The notes beneath the pieces were generated by a model. That model worked only from the letters and a program-made list of their open reading frames with translations. It searched no databases and had not been told where the DNA came from. This document shows positions 1 through 8,860 of a stretch of DNA of 64,000 bases, piece after piece. The DNA is from Myxococcus virescens (GTDB lineage: Bacteria > Myxococcota > Myxococcia > Myxococcales > Myxococcaceae). The translations under genes were made by a program, and so were the position numbers. How positions within the stretch are numbered: position 1 is the stretch's first letter; each line of letters starts with the position of its first letter. The stretch spans positions 1 through 64,000 of the forward strand of contig NZ_FNAJ01000021.1 of assembly GCF_900101905.1 (NCBI RefSeq), in the 5' to 3' direction.

Positions 1-107
1 AGCACCTTGGTGATGGCGGCCGTCAGCGACGTCTTGCCGTGGTCCACGTGTCCGATCGTGCCGATGTTCACGTGGGGCTTGTTACGCTCGAACTTTTCCT
101 TGGCCAT
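1..107 (-). CDS. tuf: Elongation factor Tu (N-terminal part; runs off the left edge)
   Basis: This is the start of EF-Tu, the GTPase that brings aminoacyl-tRNA to the ribosome. Only the first 35 codons are present. They begin [20 protein letters not shown] and reach the P-loop GHVDHGKT, which is diagnostic. The ATG at 107 has a GAGGAGAG ribosome-binding site just upstream. It is the last gene seen of the rpsL-rpsG-fusA-tuf order and lies 144 bases after fusA on the same strand, so it is probably cotranscribed with it. Whether this is one of two tuf copies cannot be told here. Confidence 0.97.
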
Positions 108-251
108 GGCCTCTCCTCACGGGGTTGCCGGTCCAAAGCCCGGCACGTCTCGACTCGCGGAAAACAACTGCGAAGGTGCTGCGTCCTGCTCCAAACCTGC
201 CACAACGTCAACTGAAATCGCCCGACCGGTCCACGGCCAGGCCGAAGCCAC

Positions 252-2327
252 TCAGCGGTTGAGCGCCGTCTTGGGCGCGGGCGCGTAGTGACTGAACTGC
301 ATGGTGTAGGTCGCCCTTCCCTGACTGCGGCTGCGCAGGTCGGTCGAGTAGCCGAACATGGCCGCCAGGGGCACCTGCGCCTGGATGGCCTGCACACGAC
401 CGGGCCGGGGGGTCATCCCCTGCACCTTCCCGCGCCGCCCGTTCAGGTCGCCGATGACGTCGCCCATGAAGTCATCGGGCGTGACGATTTCGCAGTTCAT
501 GATGGGCTCGAGGAGCACGGGCGTGGCCGTGCGCACGGCGTCCTTGAAGGCCAGCGAGCCGGCGATCTTGAACGCCATCTCGCTGGAGTCCACGTCGTGC
601 ATGGAGCCGTCGAAGGCCTCCACCTTCACGTCCACCATGGGGTAGCCGGCCACCGGGCCGTTCTGCATGGCCTCGGCGCACCCTGCCTTCACCGCGTCGA
701 CGAACTCCTTGGAGACCACGCCGCCGGTGACCTTGTTCTCGAAGGAGAATCCCTTCCCCGGCTCATTGGGGGCCACGCGCAGCCAGATATGGCCGTACTG
801 GCCTCGGCCACCCGTCTGGCGGATGTACTTCCCTTCCATCTCCACCTGCGTGGTGACGGTCTCGCGGTAGGCCACCTGGGGCTTGCCGATGTTCGCGTCG
901 ACCTTGAACTCACGCAGGAGGCGGTCGACGATGATTTCCAGGTGGAGTTCGCCCATGCCGGCGATGAGCGTCTGCCCCGTCTCCTCGTTGGTCCTCACGC
1001 GGAAGGACGGGTCCTCCATGGCCAGGCGCTGCAGCGACTGGAGGATCTTGTCCTGGTCCGCCGTCGACTTCGGCTCGATGGCGATGTCGATGACCGGCTC
1101 GGGGAAATCCATCCGCTCCAGGATGATGGGCTGCTTGTCGTCGCAGAGCGTGTCGCCCGTGCCGGCCAGCTTCAGGCCCACCACGGCGCAGATATCACCG
1201 GCATAGCACTCGGTGATTTCGTCCTTCTTGTCCGCGCGCATCTGCACGAGCCGGCTGATGCGCTCGCGCTTGCCCTTCACCGAGTTCCACACCGCGGAGC
1301 CCGCCTCCAGCTTGCCGGAGTACACGCGGAGAAAGGTCAGCGTCTGGGACTGGAACGCGGGGTCGTTCATGATCTTGAACGCCAGCGCGCTGAAGGGCGC
1401 GTCGTCCCGCGTCTCGCGCACGGCGTCCTCACCGTTGGGCGTCTTGCCGTGGATGGGCGGCACCTCCAGCGGGCTGGGCAGGTAGTCCACCACCGCGTCC
1501 AGCAGCGGCTGCACGCCCTTGTGCCGGAAGGCCGAACCGCAGAACACCGGGAACAGCTTCAAGCCCAGGCACCCCTTGCGGATGGCGCCACGCACCTCGT
1601 CCTCGGTCAGCTCCACGCCCTCGAGGAACTTCTCCGTCAGCGCGTCATCCTGCTCGGCCGCGGCCTCCAGCAGCTCGGCGCGGGCAGCGTCCGCCGCCTC
1701 CTTGAACTCCTCGGGGATGTCCGTCTCTTCGTAGTGGCTGCCCTGCTCCGAGTCCTGGAACACCAGGGCCTTCATCTTCAGCAGGTCGATGACGCCGCGG
1801 TGCTTGTCCTCCGCGCCCAGCGGCAGCTGCATGCGGACCGCACGCGCGCCCAGCTTCTCGCGGATGGTGCCCACGGACATCTCGAAGTCGGCGCCCACCC
1901 GGTCCATCTTGTTGATGAAGCAGATGCGGGGGACCTTGTACTTGTCCGCCTGGCGCCACACCGTCTCCGACTGCGGCTCCACGCCGTTCACGGCGTCGAA
2001 CACCGTGATGGCGCCGTCCAGCACGCGCAGGCTGCGCTCCACCTCGATGGTGAAGTCCACGTGTCCCGGCGTGTCGATGATGTTGACGCGGTAGCGCTGG
2101 TCGTGCCGGGCCCAGAAGGCGGAGATGGCGGCGGACGTGATCGTGATGCCGCGCTCACGCTCCTGTACCATCCAGTCGGTGGTGGTGTTGCCTTCGTGCA
2201 CCTCGCCCATCCGGTGGATGGCGCCGGTGTAGAAGAGAATGCGCTCCGTGGTCGTCGTCTTGCCGGCATCGATGTGCGCCATGATGCCGATGTTGCGGTA
2301 GCGATCGAGGGGGTACTCACGGGCCAT
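252..2327 (-). CDS. fusA: Elongation factor G
   Basis: EF-G drives ribosomal translocation and, with RRF, ribosome recycling. The 691-residue length is normal. Domain I shows the P-loop AHIDAGKT at residues 17-24, the switch II motif DTPGHVDF and the G4 motif NKMD. The C-terminal domains IV and V are complete and end with the usual MQFSHYAPAP-type tail. A GGAGAGG ribosome-binding site precedes the ATG at 2327. It is the third gene of the str operon. The intergenic space upstream carries a hairpin followed by a short T tract (2416-2451), so fusA-tuf output may be uncoupled from rpsL-rpsG. Confidence 0.98.
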   Translation of the reverse strand: MAREYPLDRYRNIGIMAHIDAGKTTTTERILFYTGAIHRMGEVHEGNTTTDWMVQERERGITITSAAISAFWARHDQRYRVNIIDTPGHVDFTIEVERSLRVLDGAITVFDAVNGVEPQSETVWRQADKYKVPRICFINKMDRVGADFEMSVGTIREKLGARAVRMQLPLGAEDKHRGVIDLLKMKALVFQDSEQGSHYEETDIPEEFKEAADAARAELLEAAAEQDDALTEKFLEGVELTEDEVRGAIRKGCLGLKLFPVFCGSAFRHKGVQPLLDAVVDYLPSPLEVPPIHGKTPNGEDAVRETRDDAPFSALAFKIMNDPAFQSQTLTFLRVYSGKLEAGSAVWNSVKGKRERISRLVQMRADKKDEITECYAGDICAVVGLKLAGTGDTLCDDKQPIILERMDFPEPVIDIAIEPKSTADQDKILQSLQRLAMEDPSFRVRTNEETGQTLIAGMGELHLEIIVDRLLREFKVDANIGKPQVAYRETVTTQVEMEGKYIRQTGGRGQYGHIWLRVAPNEPGKGFSFENKVTGGVVSKEFVDAVKAGCAEAMQNGPVAGYPMVDVKVEAFDGSMHDVDSSEMAFKIAGSLAFKDAVRTATPVLLEPIMNCEIVTPDDFMGDVIGDLNGRRGKVQGMTPRPGRVQAIQAQVPLAAMFGYSTDLRSRSQGRATYTMQFSHYAPAPKTALNR

Positions 2328-2410
2328 GACTCAATACCTCTCCAGGGAGGAAGGGCGGGCCCGAGGCCTCGACACCTGCCGGCCGGACGGATTCAGAGAA
2401 CCTGCTTCAT

Positions 2411-2451
2411 CTAACAAAACCGCCCGGATGCATCCTCTGCACCCGGGCGGT
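2411..2451 (-). terminator. Hairpin with short U tract between rpsG and fusA
   Basis: On the minus strand a perfect 9-bp stem (ACCGCCCGG at one end, CCGGGCGGT at the other; + strand arms 2419-2427 and 2443-2451) is followed by TTTTGTTAG. The loop contains a further TGCA/TGCA pairing. This has the shape of an intrinsic terminator or attenuator inside the str operon. The U tract is short, so readthrough is expected. Confidence 0.55.
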
Positions 2452-2471
2452 AACCGCGAAGCCTCGAGGGC

Positions 2472-2942
2472 CTACCAGCGGTAGTGAGCGAAGGCCTTGT
2501 TGGCCTCCGCCATCTTGTGCGTGTCTTCACGCTTCTTCACCGCGTTGCCGCGGTTGTTGGCGGCGTCCATGATCTCACCGGCCAGCTTCTCCTGCATGGT
2601 CTTCTCACCACGCGCCTTGGAGTAGGTGATGATCCAACGCATGCCGAGCGCCACGCGGCGGTCCTGGCGGACCTCGACAGGCACCTGGTAGGTGGCGCCA
2701 CCGACGCGGCGGCTCTTGACCTCGAGCACCGGCTTGACGTTGTCGAGGGCCTTCTTGAAGGTCTTGAGGGGATCTTCCTTCGCGCGCTCCTCGATGAGGG
2801 CGAAGGCACCGTAGCAAACGCCTTCCGCGATGGACTTCTTGCCCTTCCGCATCAGGTCGTTGACGAACTTGGTGACGAGCCGGTCCTGGAACTTCGGATC
2901 CGGAAGAATCTTGCGCTTGGCGACTACGCGACGGCGAGGCAT
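2472..2942 (-). CDS. rpsG: 30S ribosomal protein S7
   Basis: S7 nucleates assembly of the 30S head and contacts the E-site tRNA. The 156-residue protein begins MPRRRVVAKRKILPDPKF and ends with the family-typical NKAFAHYRW. The conserved GGATYQVPVEV segment is present. It is the second gene of the str operon, 150 bases after rpsL. S7 is the translational repressor of this operon in E. coli; no clear copy of that regulatory RNA was recognised here. Confidence 0.98.
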   Translation of the reverse strand: MPRRRVVAKRKILPDPKFQDRLVTKFVNDLMRKGKKSIAEGVCYGAFALIEERAKEDPLKTFKKALDNVKPVLEVKSRRVGGATYQVPVEVRQDRRVALGMRWIITYSKARGEKTMQEKLAGEIMDAANNRGNAVKKREDTHKMAEANKAFAHYRW

Positions 2943-3092
2943 CTCTTCTCTCTTCCCTTACGCCCCACTCCCATTGGGAGAAATCCACGGGGCTTCAAGT
3001 ACTGCAGGAGGAACTTCACAAGGACGCTCCCCAGGGTGCGGGGCGATGCGTCCGGACTCTGCGCTACAGAAGGTGATCCGCGTGACGAGCGA

Positions 3093-3464
3093 TCAGCTCG
3101 GACGCTTCGCGCCGTACTTGGAGCGGCTCTGCTTGCGACCCGCGACACCCACGGAGTCCAGCGTTCCACGGACGATGTGGTAGCGGACGCCCGGGAGGTC
3201 CTTCACACGGCCACCGCGAATCATCACCACCGAGTGCTCCTGGAGGTTGTGACCCACGCCGGGGATGTAGGACGTGACCTCGATCCCGTTCGTCAGACGA
3301 ACACGGGCCACCTTGCGGAGGGCCGAGTTCGGCTTCTTCGGGGTCGTGGTGTACACGCGCGTGCAGACGCCACGCTTCTGAGGGGACTCCTTGAGCGCGG
3401 GGCTCTTGCCCTTGACGACGAGCTTCTCGCGGCCCTTGCGGACCAGCTGGCTAATGGTCGGCAC
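3093..3464 (-). CDS. rpsL: 30S ribosomal protein S12
   Basis: S12 lies at the decoding centre and controls fidelity. The 123-residue protein is full length. The TTPKKPNSALRK segment carries the ancestral lysine at the position mutated in streptomycin resistance, and the GHNLQEHSVV segment is also wild type, so the sequence predicts drug sensitivity at this target. It is the first gene of the str operon and lies about 75 bases downstream of the promoter at 3546-3573. Confidence 0.98.
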   Translation of the reverse strand: MPTISQLVRKGREKLVVKGKSPALKESPQKRGVCTRVYTTTPKKPNSALRKVARVRLTNGIEVTSYIPGVGHNLQEHSVVMIRGGRVKDLPGVRYHIVRGTLDSVGVAGRKQSRSKYGAKRPS

Positions 3465-3545
3465 TGATACCTCTTCTTCGGGTTCGTCGCCGCCAGAGAC
3501 ACCAGGCGGCGCATATCTACCTACAAGACAACGGAAAGGCGCGCG

Positions 3546-3573
3546 AGTATAGGAAGGGGCCTATCCGTGTCAA
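3546..3573 (-). promoter_or_regulatory. Sigma-70-type promoter of the str operon
   Basis: Reading the minus strand, a perfect -35 TTGACA (3568-3573) is followed by 16 bases and a -10 TATACT (3546-3551). Transcription would begin near 3539, about 75 bases before the rpsL start. The position directly upstream of a ribosomal operon makes this a convincing vegetative promoter. Confidence 0.8.
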
Positions 3574-3685
3574 GCACGGCCTGTCCCTTGCCTACAACCG
3601 GCCAGGGCCCCAGGTCCCATTCCCCGCCTCGGCGCTTCCGCGCACGGCTGGTCTACGACGGGGCGGTCCTCTACTCCGCGTGCGG

Positions 3686-4180
3686 TTAGAAGTCGAGGAC
3701 CATCACGACGGCGTCCTCACCCTCGTCGACGTAGTAGTTCGGCCGGATGCCGACGGGGCGGAAACCGAAGGCCCGGTAGAGCTGGAGCGCGGCCTCGTTG
3801 CTCTTGCGCACCTCCAGGGTGGCCAGGGTGCAGCGCTTGGCCCTCCCCCGCGCCAGGACCTCGTCCATGACGGCGCGCGCCACGCCCCGGCGCCGGTGCT
3901 TGGGCGCGGTGGCCACGTTCAGCACGTGCACCTCGTCATGGACGATCCAGAAGATGGCCAGGCCCAGCAGCTCCGGCCCGTCCGCCTCCCGCTCCTCCTC
4001 CACCAGGAGGATGGTGGACCATTCGTGCTGAAGCTCGCGCTTGAGCAGGTCCTGGGACCAGGGATTCTTGAACGAGGCCTGCTCCAGCAGCATGACCGCG
4101 GACAGATCCTCCGCCGTCATCTGCCGGATGATGTAGCCGTGCCGGGCCTCGGGCGCCGGCTCCTCGCGCATCCGCCTCAT
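3686..4180 (-). CDS. rimI: Ribosomal-protein-S18-alanine N-acetyltransferase
   Basis: This is a GNAT-fold acetyltransferase of 164 residues. It opens the fold with YIIRQMTAEDLSAVMLLEQ and carries the RimI-type FKNPWSQDLLKRELQ segment near residue 40. The acetyl-CoA loop is present as APKHRRRGVARAVMDEVL, followed by LEVRKSNEAALQLYRAFGF. RimI acetylates the N-terminus of ribosomal protein S18. Its ATG overlaps the stop of the SurA-like gene by four bases (ATGA), so the two are translationally coupled. The family is clear; the exact substrate is inferred from the RimI-like segments. Confidence 0.85.
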   Translation of the reverse strand: MRRMREEPAPEARHGYIIRQMTAEDLSAVMLLEQASFKNPWSQDLLKRELQHEWSTILLVEEEREADGPELLGLAIFWIVHDEVHVLNVATAPKHRRRGVARAVMDEVLARGRAKRCTLATLEVRKSNEAALQLYRAFGFRPVGIRPNYYVDEGEDAVVMVLDF

Positions 4181-4887
4181 CGACTTGCCTCCCGGGCAAA
4201 GGGGGCCACGCGGCGCACCTGCGCCGAGGCCCGCACCTGCGCCAGCTCTTCCGCCGCCAGCGCCCCATACCGCTCCCGAACCAGCTTCTCCCGGATGGAG
4301 GCGCGCGCCGCCTCGTAGCCTTGCGGATATTCGTCCGCGTTCTGCTCGAAGTGGCGGCGGACCTCGGTCTCACCCACCTGCGCCCGGAGCCGGATGCGGC
4401 TGTCCAGGATGCGCTCGGCCCGAAGCCCCCGCGCCAACACCCGCTCCAGCCCCTGCACGTCCACGTCATGGCGGGACAGGAACCGCTTCAACGCCGCCTC
4501 CCCTCCCAGCAGCGCCTGGAATGCGTCCACCCGCGCCTGGACCTCCGCGGGCTCGGCAGGGAAGGCCTGCAGCCGGTCCGCATTCAGGACCTGGACCCGC
4601 TGGTTGATGATGAGCTCCAGGGCCCCCCGGAGCGTGTCCTCGTCGAGCGGGAGCTCCAGGGCCTGCACGCCGCCTCGCTGGAGGAGCGCGACCCGGGCCT
4701 CGAAGCGCAGCTCGCTCAGGGTGAGCACCTGGCCCTCGATGATGGCCACCACCCGGTCCGCGACCCGGCCCTCCACGGTGGCCGGCGGGGTGGCCGCAGT
4801 CCCCACGGCTGGCGCCAGCGAGAGCCAGCCCGCAAGCCACAGGGTATCCGCGCCGAGCCAGCGAGGCGGTGACATGGGCTCCCTCAT
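4177..4887 (-). CDS. SurA-type periplasmic chaperone N-domain protein without PPIase domain
   Basis: A 236-residue protein with a hydrophobic N-terminal segment (LWLAGWLSLAPAVGTAATPPA) that looks like a signal peptide. Residues about 43-75 (RVVAIIEGQVLTLSELRFEA) match the opening of SurA/PpiD chaperones, which escort outer-membrane proteins through the periplasm. No parvulin peptidyl-prolyl isomerase domain follows, so the protein is about half the length of SurA. It may be a chaperone-only paralogue. It is the first gene of a two-gene operon with rimI, a pairing whose logic is not obvious. An alternative ATG lies four codons downstream of the chosen start. Confidence 0.6.
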   Translation of the reverse strand: MREPMSPPRWLGADTLWLAGWLSLAPAVGTAATPPATVEGRVADRVVAIIEGQVLTLSELRFEARVALLQRGGVQALELPLDEDTLRGALELIINQRVQVLNADRLQAFPAEPAEVQARVDAFQALLGGEAALKRFLSRHDVDVQGLERVLARGLRAERILDSRIRLRAQVGETEVRRHFEQNADEYPQGYEAARASIREKLVRERYGALAAEELAQVRASAQVRRVAPFAREASR

Positions 4888-4987
4888 CCTCCGGCGACTT
4901 TATACATCTCGCACGGTCCGGACAGTCCTTGCTGGCGCGTGCCTACCGGCTGGTTACGTTGAATCGGGTACACCACGGCGGGAACAA

Positions 4988-6163
4988 ATGGCGGACGACT
5001 ACTACCAGACCCTCGGCGTCGATCGGTCGGCCTCAGCGGAGGACGTCAAGAAGGCGTACCGCAAGCTGGCGCGCAAGTACCACCCGGACGTCAACCCGGG
5101 CAACAAGGCCGCCGAGGAGAAGTTCAAGCAGGTGAGCGCGGCGTTCGAGGTGCTTTCAGACACCCGGAAGCGCAAGCTCTACGACGAGTTCGGCCCGGAC
5201 GCCGAGAAGATTGGCTTCGACGAAAAGAAGGCGGAGGCCTATCGGGCCTACAAAGCCTCGGCCGGGAGCGCCGGTGCCGGGGGCATTCCCTATGGCGCCG
5301 AAGGCTTCGACCTGGGTGACCTCTTCGGCGACCTGTTCGGAGGCCGTGGCGGTGGCGCTGCGGGCGGCGCCCCTGGGGGCTTCGACATTGGCGAGATGTT
5401 CGGGCGTCGGGCTCGCAACGCCGGGCCTGAGCGTGGAGAGGACCTGACGGTCCGCGTCCAGCTCACCCTGGCCGAAGCCGTCTCCGGCACCGAGCGCCCC
5501 CTGGCCTTCAACCGTCCAGGCCGGTGCTCCACGTGCAGTGGCCGGGGGACATCAGGACCGGTGTCCACCTGCAACGTTTGCAACGGCACCGGCCGCTCCC
5601 GGCGTTCCGGGAGCCTGTTCGGTGGCGCGGGCGCGTGCCCCAACTGCCATGGAACGGGCAAGGCCGCGCCGCCCTGCCCCCAGTGCGGGGGCTCGGGTGT
5701 CAAGGAGGAGCTGGCCCGGCTGACGGTGAAGATTCCCGCGGGCGTGCACACCGGCTCGAAGGTGCGGCTCTCCGGCCAGGGCGCGGCGGGGACACGAGGC
5801 GGCCCCCCAGGTGACCTCTATATCGAGACCGAGGTGGCCGAACATCCCCTCGTGCGTCGCGAAGGCGACGACCTGCACCTCGATCTTCCCGTGACGGTCT
5901 CCGAGGCCCTGCTGGGCGCCGACGTGCGCGTCCCCACGTTCCAGGGGGAAGTCACCGTGAAGGTGCTCCCCCACTCCCAATCCGGCCGCCGCATGCGGCT
6001 GAAGGGGCGCGGCGTTCCCTCGCTCAAGGGCGGAGCGCAGGGCGACCTGTACCTCCACCTCCAGGTGAAGGTTCCCGAGGAAACAACCGCCGAGGCTCGG
6101 GCCGCCGCCGAGGCGCTCGCCCGGGCCTACCAGGGCGACGTTCGCCGCGAGCTGACGCTCTAG
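4988..6163 (+). CDS. dnaJ: Molecular chaperone DnaJ (type I Hsp40)
   Basis: A 391-residue co-chaperone that stimulates DnaK ATPase and delivers unfolded clients. The J domain occupies the first 70 residues and has the essential HPD (KYHPDVNPG). A Gly/Phe-rich region follows (DLFGDLFGGRGGG). Four zinc-binding CxxCxGxG repeats are seen: CSTCSGRG, CNVCNGTG, CPNCHGTG and CPQCGGSG. The C-terminal substrate-binding domains are complete. The ATG at 4988 is preceded by GGCGGGAA. It is divergent from the SurA-like gene across 100 bases. No dnaK or grpE is adjacent, so this may be one of several DnaJ paralogues. Confidence 0.93.
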   Translation: MADDYYQTLGVDRSASAEDVKKAYRKLARKYHPDVNPGNKAAEEKFKQVSAAFEVLSDTRKRKLYDEFGPDAEKIGFDEKKAEAYRAYKASAGSAGAGGIPYGAEGFDLGDLFGDLFGGRGGGAAGGAPGGFDIGEMFGRRARNAGPERGEDLTVRVQLTLAEAVSGTERPLAFNRPGRCSTCSGRGTSGPVSTCNVCNGTGRSRRSGSLFGGAGACPNCHGTGKAAPPCPQCGGSGVKEELARLTVKIPAGVHTGSKVRLSGQGAAGTRGGPPGDLYIETEVAEHPLVRREGDDLHLDLPVTVSEALLGADVRVPTFQGEVTVKVLPHSQSGRRMRLKGRGVPSLKGGAQGDLYLHLQVKVPEETTAEARAAAEALARAYQGDVRRELTL

Positions 6164-6254
6164 CCTCTTGCCTCTTGTCCTGGGCGTCGCACCGTCATAG
6201 ACGGACTGCGCCCCACCTTCTCACGCCGCCGAACCATACGGAGCACACGCGCAC

Positions 6255-6986
6255 ATGGGCCTCTTAGACATCTTCACGGGCGGATCGGGCCCCGAGAAAG
6301 CCCTCAAGCTCAAGCCCAAGGTCACCCAGAAGTACGGCGACCCCGCGACCCGGCAGAAGGCCATCCAGCAACTGGGGGAGATGAAGGTCCCCGAGGCTGT
6401 GTCCGTGCTGCTCAGCCGCTTCACCCTCACCGTGGACCCGCTCACCACGGACGCGGATGAGAAGGAGCACACGTTCGAGCTGGTGAAGAGCTTCGGCAAG
6501 GAGGTGGCCGTACCGCCCATCCTGGAGTTCCTGCGCACCAGCGAGCAGGCCGCCTCGTGGGCCCTGCGGCTGCTCGGTGAGCTGACCTCCGAAGAGGAGA
6601 CCATCACCGCCTGCGTGAACGCGCTCCAGCACCTGTCCGCCCACTACACGCGCAACCCGGAGAAGAAGGTGGTGCTGCTGCACCACGTCGCCAGCAGCCA
6701 GGACCCCCGCATCCCCCCCGCGGTGGTGCCCTTCCTGGAGGACATGTCGGACGACGTGAAGATCGCCGCGCTCAAGGCGCTGGGCGTCTTCAAGTACGAG
6801 CCGGCGCGCGAGCCCATGCTGAAGCTGCTCACCGCTGACGAGACGGCTCGCCGGGTGCAGACGTCCGTACTCAGCGCGCTGGCGGAAGGTGGCTTCTCCG
6901 TGGAGGGCTACCAGGAGAAGGTGCAGCCGCTGCTGGTGGAGCCCTACGCCCTGGGCAACGACCAGCGCATCCAGCGCCGGGCCTGA
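6255..6986 (+). CDS. HEAT-repeat protein
   Basis: A 243-residue soluble protein made mostly of helical HEAT-like repeats. Examples are the segments around TRQKAIQQLGEMKVPEAVSV, WALRLLGELTSEEETI and VKIAALKALGVFKYEPAREP. Such repeats form a protein-binding solenoid; no catalytic motif is seen. The N-terminus MGLLDIFTGGSGPEKALKLK is not part of a repeat. It sits between dnaJ and a histidine kinase on the same strand, with gaps of about 90-100 bases, so cotranscription is possible. Its role is unknown. Confidence 0.75.
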   Translation: MGLLDIFTGGSGPEKALKLKPKVTQKYGDPATRQKAIQQLGEMKVPEAVSVLLSRFTLTVDPLTTDADEKEHTFELVKSFGKEVAVPPILEFLRTSEQAASWALRLLGELTSEEETITACVNALQHLSAHYTRNPEKKVVLLHHVASSQDPRIPPAVVPFLEDMSDDVKIAALKALGVFKYEPAREPMLKLLTADETARRVQTSVLSALAEGGFSVEGYQEKVQPLLVEPYALGNDQRIQRRA

Positions 6987-7087
6987 GCCCTGGCTGTCGG
7001 CCAGCCGACACGGCCACTGTCCTCCGGAAGGCCTCGGAAGGCAGAGGCCGTTCACATGCGCGCGGAACTTGAGCAAGGATTCACCCC

Positions 7088-8785
7088 GTGCGCTCAAAGA
7101 AGAAGGGGACGCTGGCGGAAGTCGTACCGTTGCGTCCGGTTGCGAAGGCGGCCAAGAAGACTCCGAAGCGGCCCGCGAAGCCGCTCCCCTCGGTGGATGC
7201 GGATGTTGCTCACCGCGCCCTGCTGGAGATGTCTCGGCACCTGACGGACAACGCGGGGCCCACCGAAGCGCTCCGCTCCCACCTGCAGACCATCCACACG
7301 CTCCTCAAGCCGAAGGTCTGCTACGTGGCGCGCTACTTCCCATCCCGGGAGCAGCTCCACGTCGAGCACGTGCGAGGCCGCTACGACGACCGCGTCACCG
7401 CCGCCGTCCCCGGTGAGGGCGTGGTGGGCCGGGCCTTCTCCCAGAAGGCGCTGCTGCGTGATGGGGACACGGTCGCCGTGCCACTCGAGGGCCCGCAGGG
7501 CGTTGGCGGCGTCCTGGTGGTGCTGGGCTCCCGGCGCGAGCCGTCCGACACGCTGTTGCAGTCACTGGCCGCGCAGCTCACCGCCGCCTACGAGGTGGCT
7601 CGCCTGCGTGACGACAGCGCCCGCCGCAACAAGGACCTGCAGACGGCCATCGCTGGCCTCAAGAGCCTGGAGCAGAACCGCGAGGAGCTGCTGGGCAACG
7701 TCTCCCATGACTTGAAGAACCCCCTCACCACCATCAAGTCCTACCTGGCGATGATGGGCCGCGAGAAGCTGGGGCCCCTCACGGATGCCCAGCGCCGCGC
7801 GGTGCAGATCTGCGACCGGAACTCGGACCGGATGCTGCGCATGGTGAACGACCTGCTGCTCATGTCCCGGCTCCAGTCCGGGAAGATGCAGCTCAATCAG
7901 CGTCCCTTCGGCCTCAAGGCCGTGGCGGAGGAAGTGGTGCGCTCACTGGGGGCGCTCGCGGAGCACTGCAAGGTGCGCGTGGTGATTCCCCCCTGCCCCG
8001 AGGTGTTCGTCCGCGGCGACCGCGAGCGCATCGCCGAGGCCATCCACAACCTCGTGGAGAACGGCATCCACCACAGCGAGGCGGACGACACCGTCGAAGT
8101 GCGCGTCTCCGCCGAGGACGGCCTGGCGATGCTGACCGTGAAGGACAGCGGTCCGGGCATGTCCAGCGAGGCCCTGGAGCACGTTTTCGACGCCTTCTAC
8201 CGCGCCACCCCGGGCATGCCCCGGCCGCCCGGTGCGGGGCTCGGGTTGCCCCTGGTGGGGAAGATTGTCGCCCTCCACGGCGGACGCATGGAGAGCGCCA
8301 GCGTCCTGGGCGAGGGCAGCACGTTCCAGATGGTGCTCCCGATGTTCGCCGGCGCCGTCAGCGCGCCGGAGATGACCCAGGCGGCGCCCAAGAGCGGCGG
8401 CATCCTGCTGGTGGAGGACGACGCCGACTGCCGCGAGGTGCTCCAGCAGGTGCTGGAGCAGGAGGGCTACCGGGTGATGGCCACGTCGGGCGCATCCGAG
8501 GCACGGTCCATTCTCTCCCACATCCGGCCAGCCATGGTCCTGCTCGACCTGCGGCTGAGCGAGGAAGATGGGCAGTCGGTGCTCCGCTACATCCGTGGCA
8601 ACGAGTCGCTGGCGGACATCGTCGTGTACATCATCTCCGGAGCCACCGAGGTGGCGTCACTCACCTCGGGCCAGGGGCTGGAGCGCATCGACGGCTTCTT
8701 CGAAAAGCCCCTCAACCTGCCCAAGCTGCTGGACACCGTCTCCGCGGTGGTCCGGCCCAGCCGGCGAGCCCCCGCCGTGCCTTGA
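7088..8785 (+). CDS. Hybrid sensor histidine kinase with GAF-like input and C-terminal receiver
   Basis: A 565-residue cytoplasmic kinase with no membrane segment. A basic, Pro-rich N-terminus is followed by a GAF-like sensory region (about 45-185). The HisKA dimerisation helix carries the phospho-accepting His in NVSHDLKNPL. The ATPase domain has the N box (IHNLVENGIHHS), G1 (DSGPGM) and G2 (GAGLGLPLV) motifs. A linker leads to a receiver domain starting GGILLVEDDADC, with the phospho-Asp in VLLDLRL and the conserved Lys in FFEKPLN. GTG at 7088 is chosen because AAGGA lies just upstream. No partner response regulator is adjacent. Confidence 0.9.
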   Translation: MRSKKKGTLAEVVPLRPVAKAAKKTPKRPAKPLPSVDADVAHRALLEMSRHLTDNAGPTEALRSHLQTIHTLLKPKVCYVARYFPSREQLHVEHVRGRYDDRVTAAVPGEGVVGRAFSQKALLRDGDTVAVPLEGPQGVGGVLVVLGSRREPSDTLLQSLAAQLTAAYEVARLRDDSARRNKDLQTAIAGLKSLEQNREELLGNVSHDLKNPLTTIKSYLAMMGREKLGPLTDAQRRAVQICDRNSDRMLRMVNDLLLMSRLQSGKMQLNQRPFGLKAVAEEVVRSLGALAEHCKVRVVIPPCPEVFVRGDRERIAEAIHNLVENGIHHSEADDTVEVRVSAEDGLAMLTVKDSGPGMSSEALEHVFDAFYRATPGMPRPPGAGLGLPLVGKIVALHGGRMESASVLGEGSTFQMVLPMFAGAVSAPEMTQAAPKSGGILLVEDDADCREVLQQVLEQEGYRVMATSGASEARSILSHIRPAMVLLDLRLSEEDGQSVLRYIRGNESLADIVVYIISGATEVASLTSGQGLERIDGFFEKPLNLPKLLDTVSAVVRPSRRAPAVP

Positions 8786-8860
8786 TTGGGGGATTCGCCG
8801 CGGGCGCGAACAAGAGGTGGCCGGAAGCCACCTCGGTTTGTCTAGTATCCCCGCGGTCCC

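Noticed and set aside
288..2414. A 708-codon open frame on the plus strand opposite fusA
   Set aside because: It is the antisense shadow of a highly conserved gene; GC-rich third positions keep the opposite strand open. The translation is rich in His, Arg, Leu and Val with no family motif.
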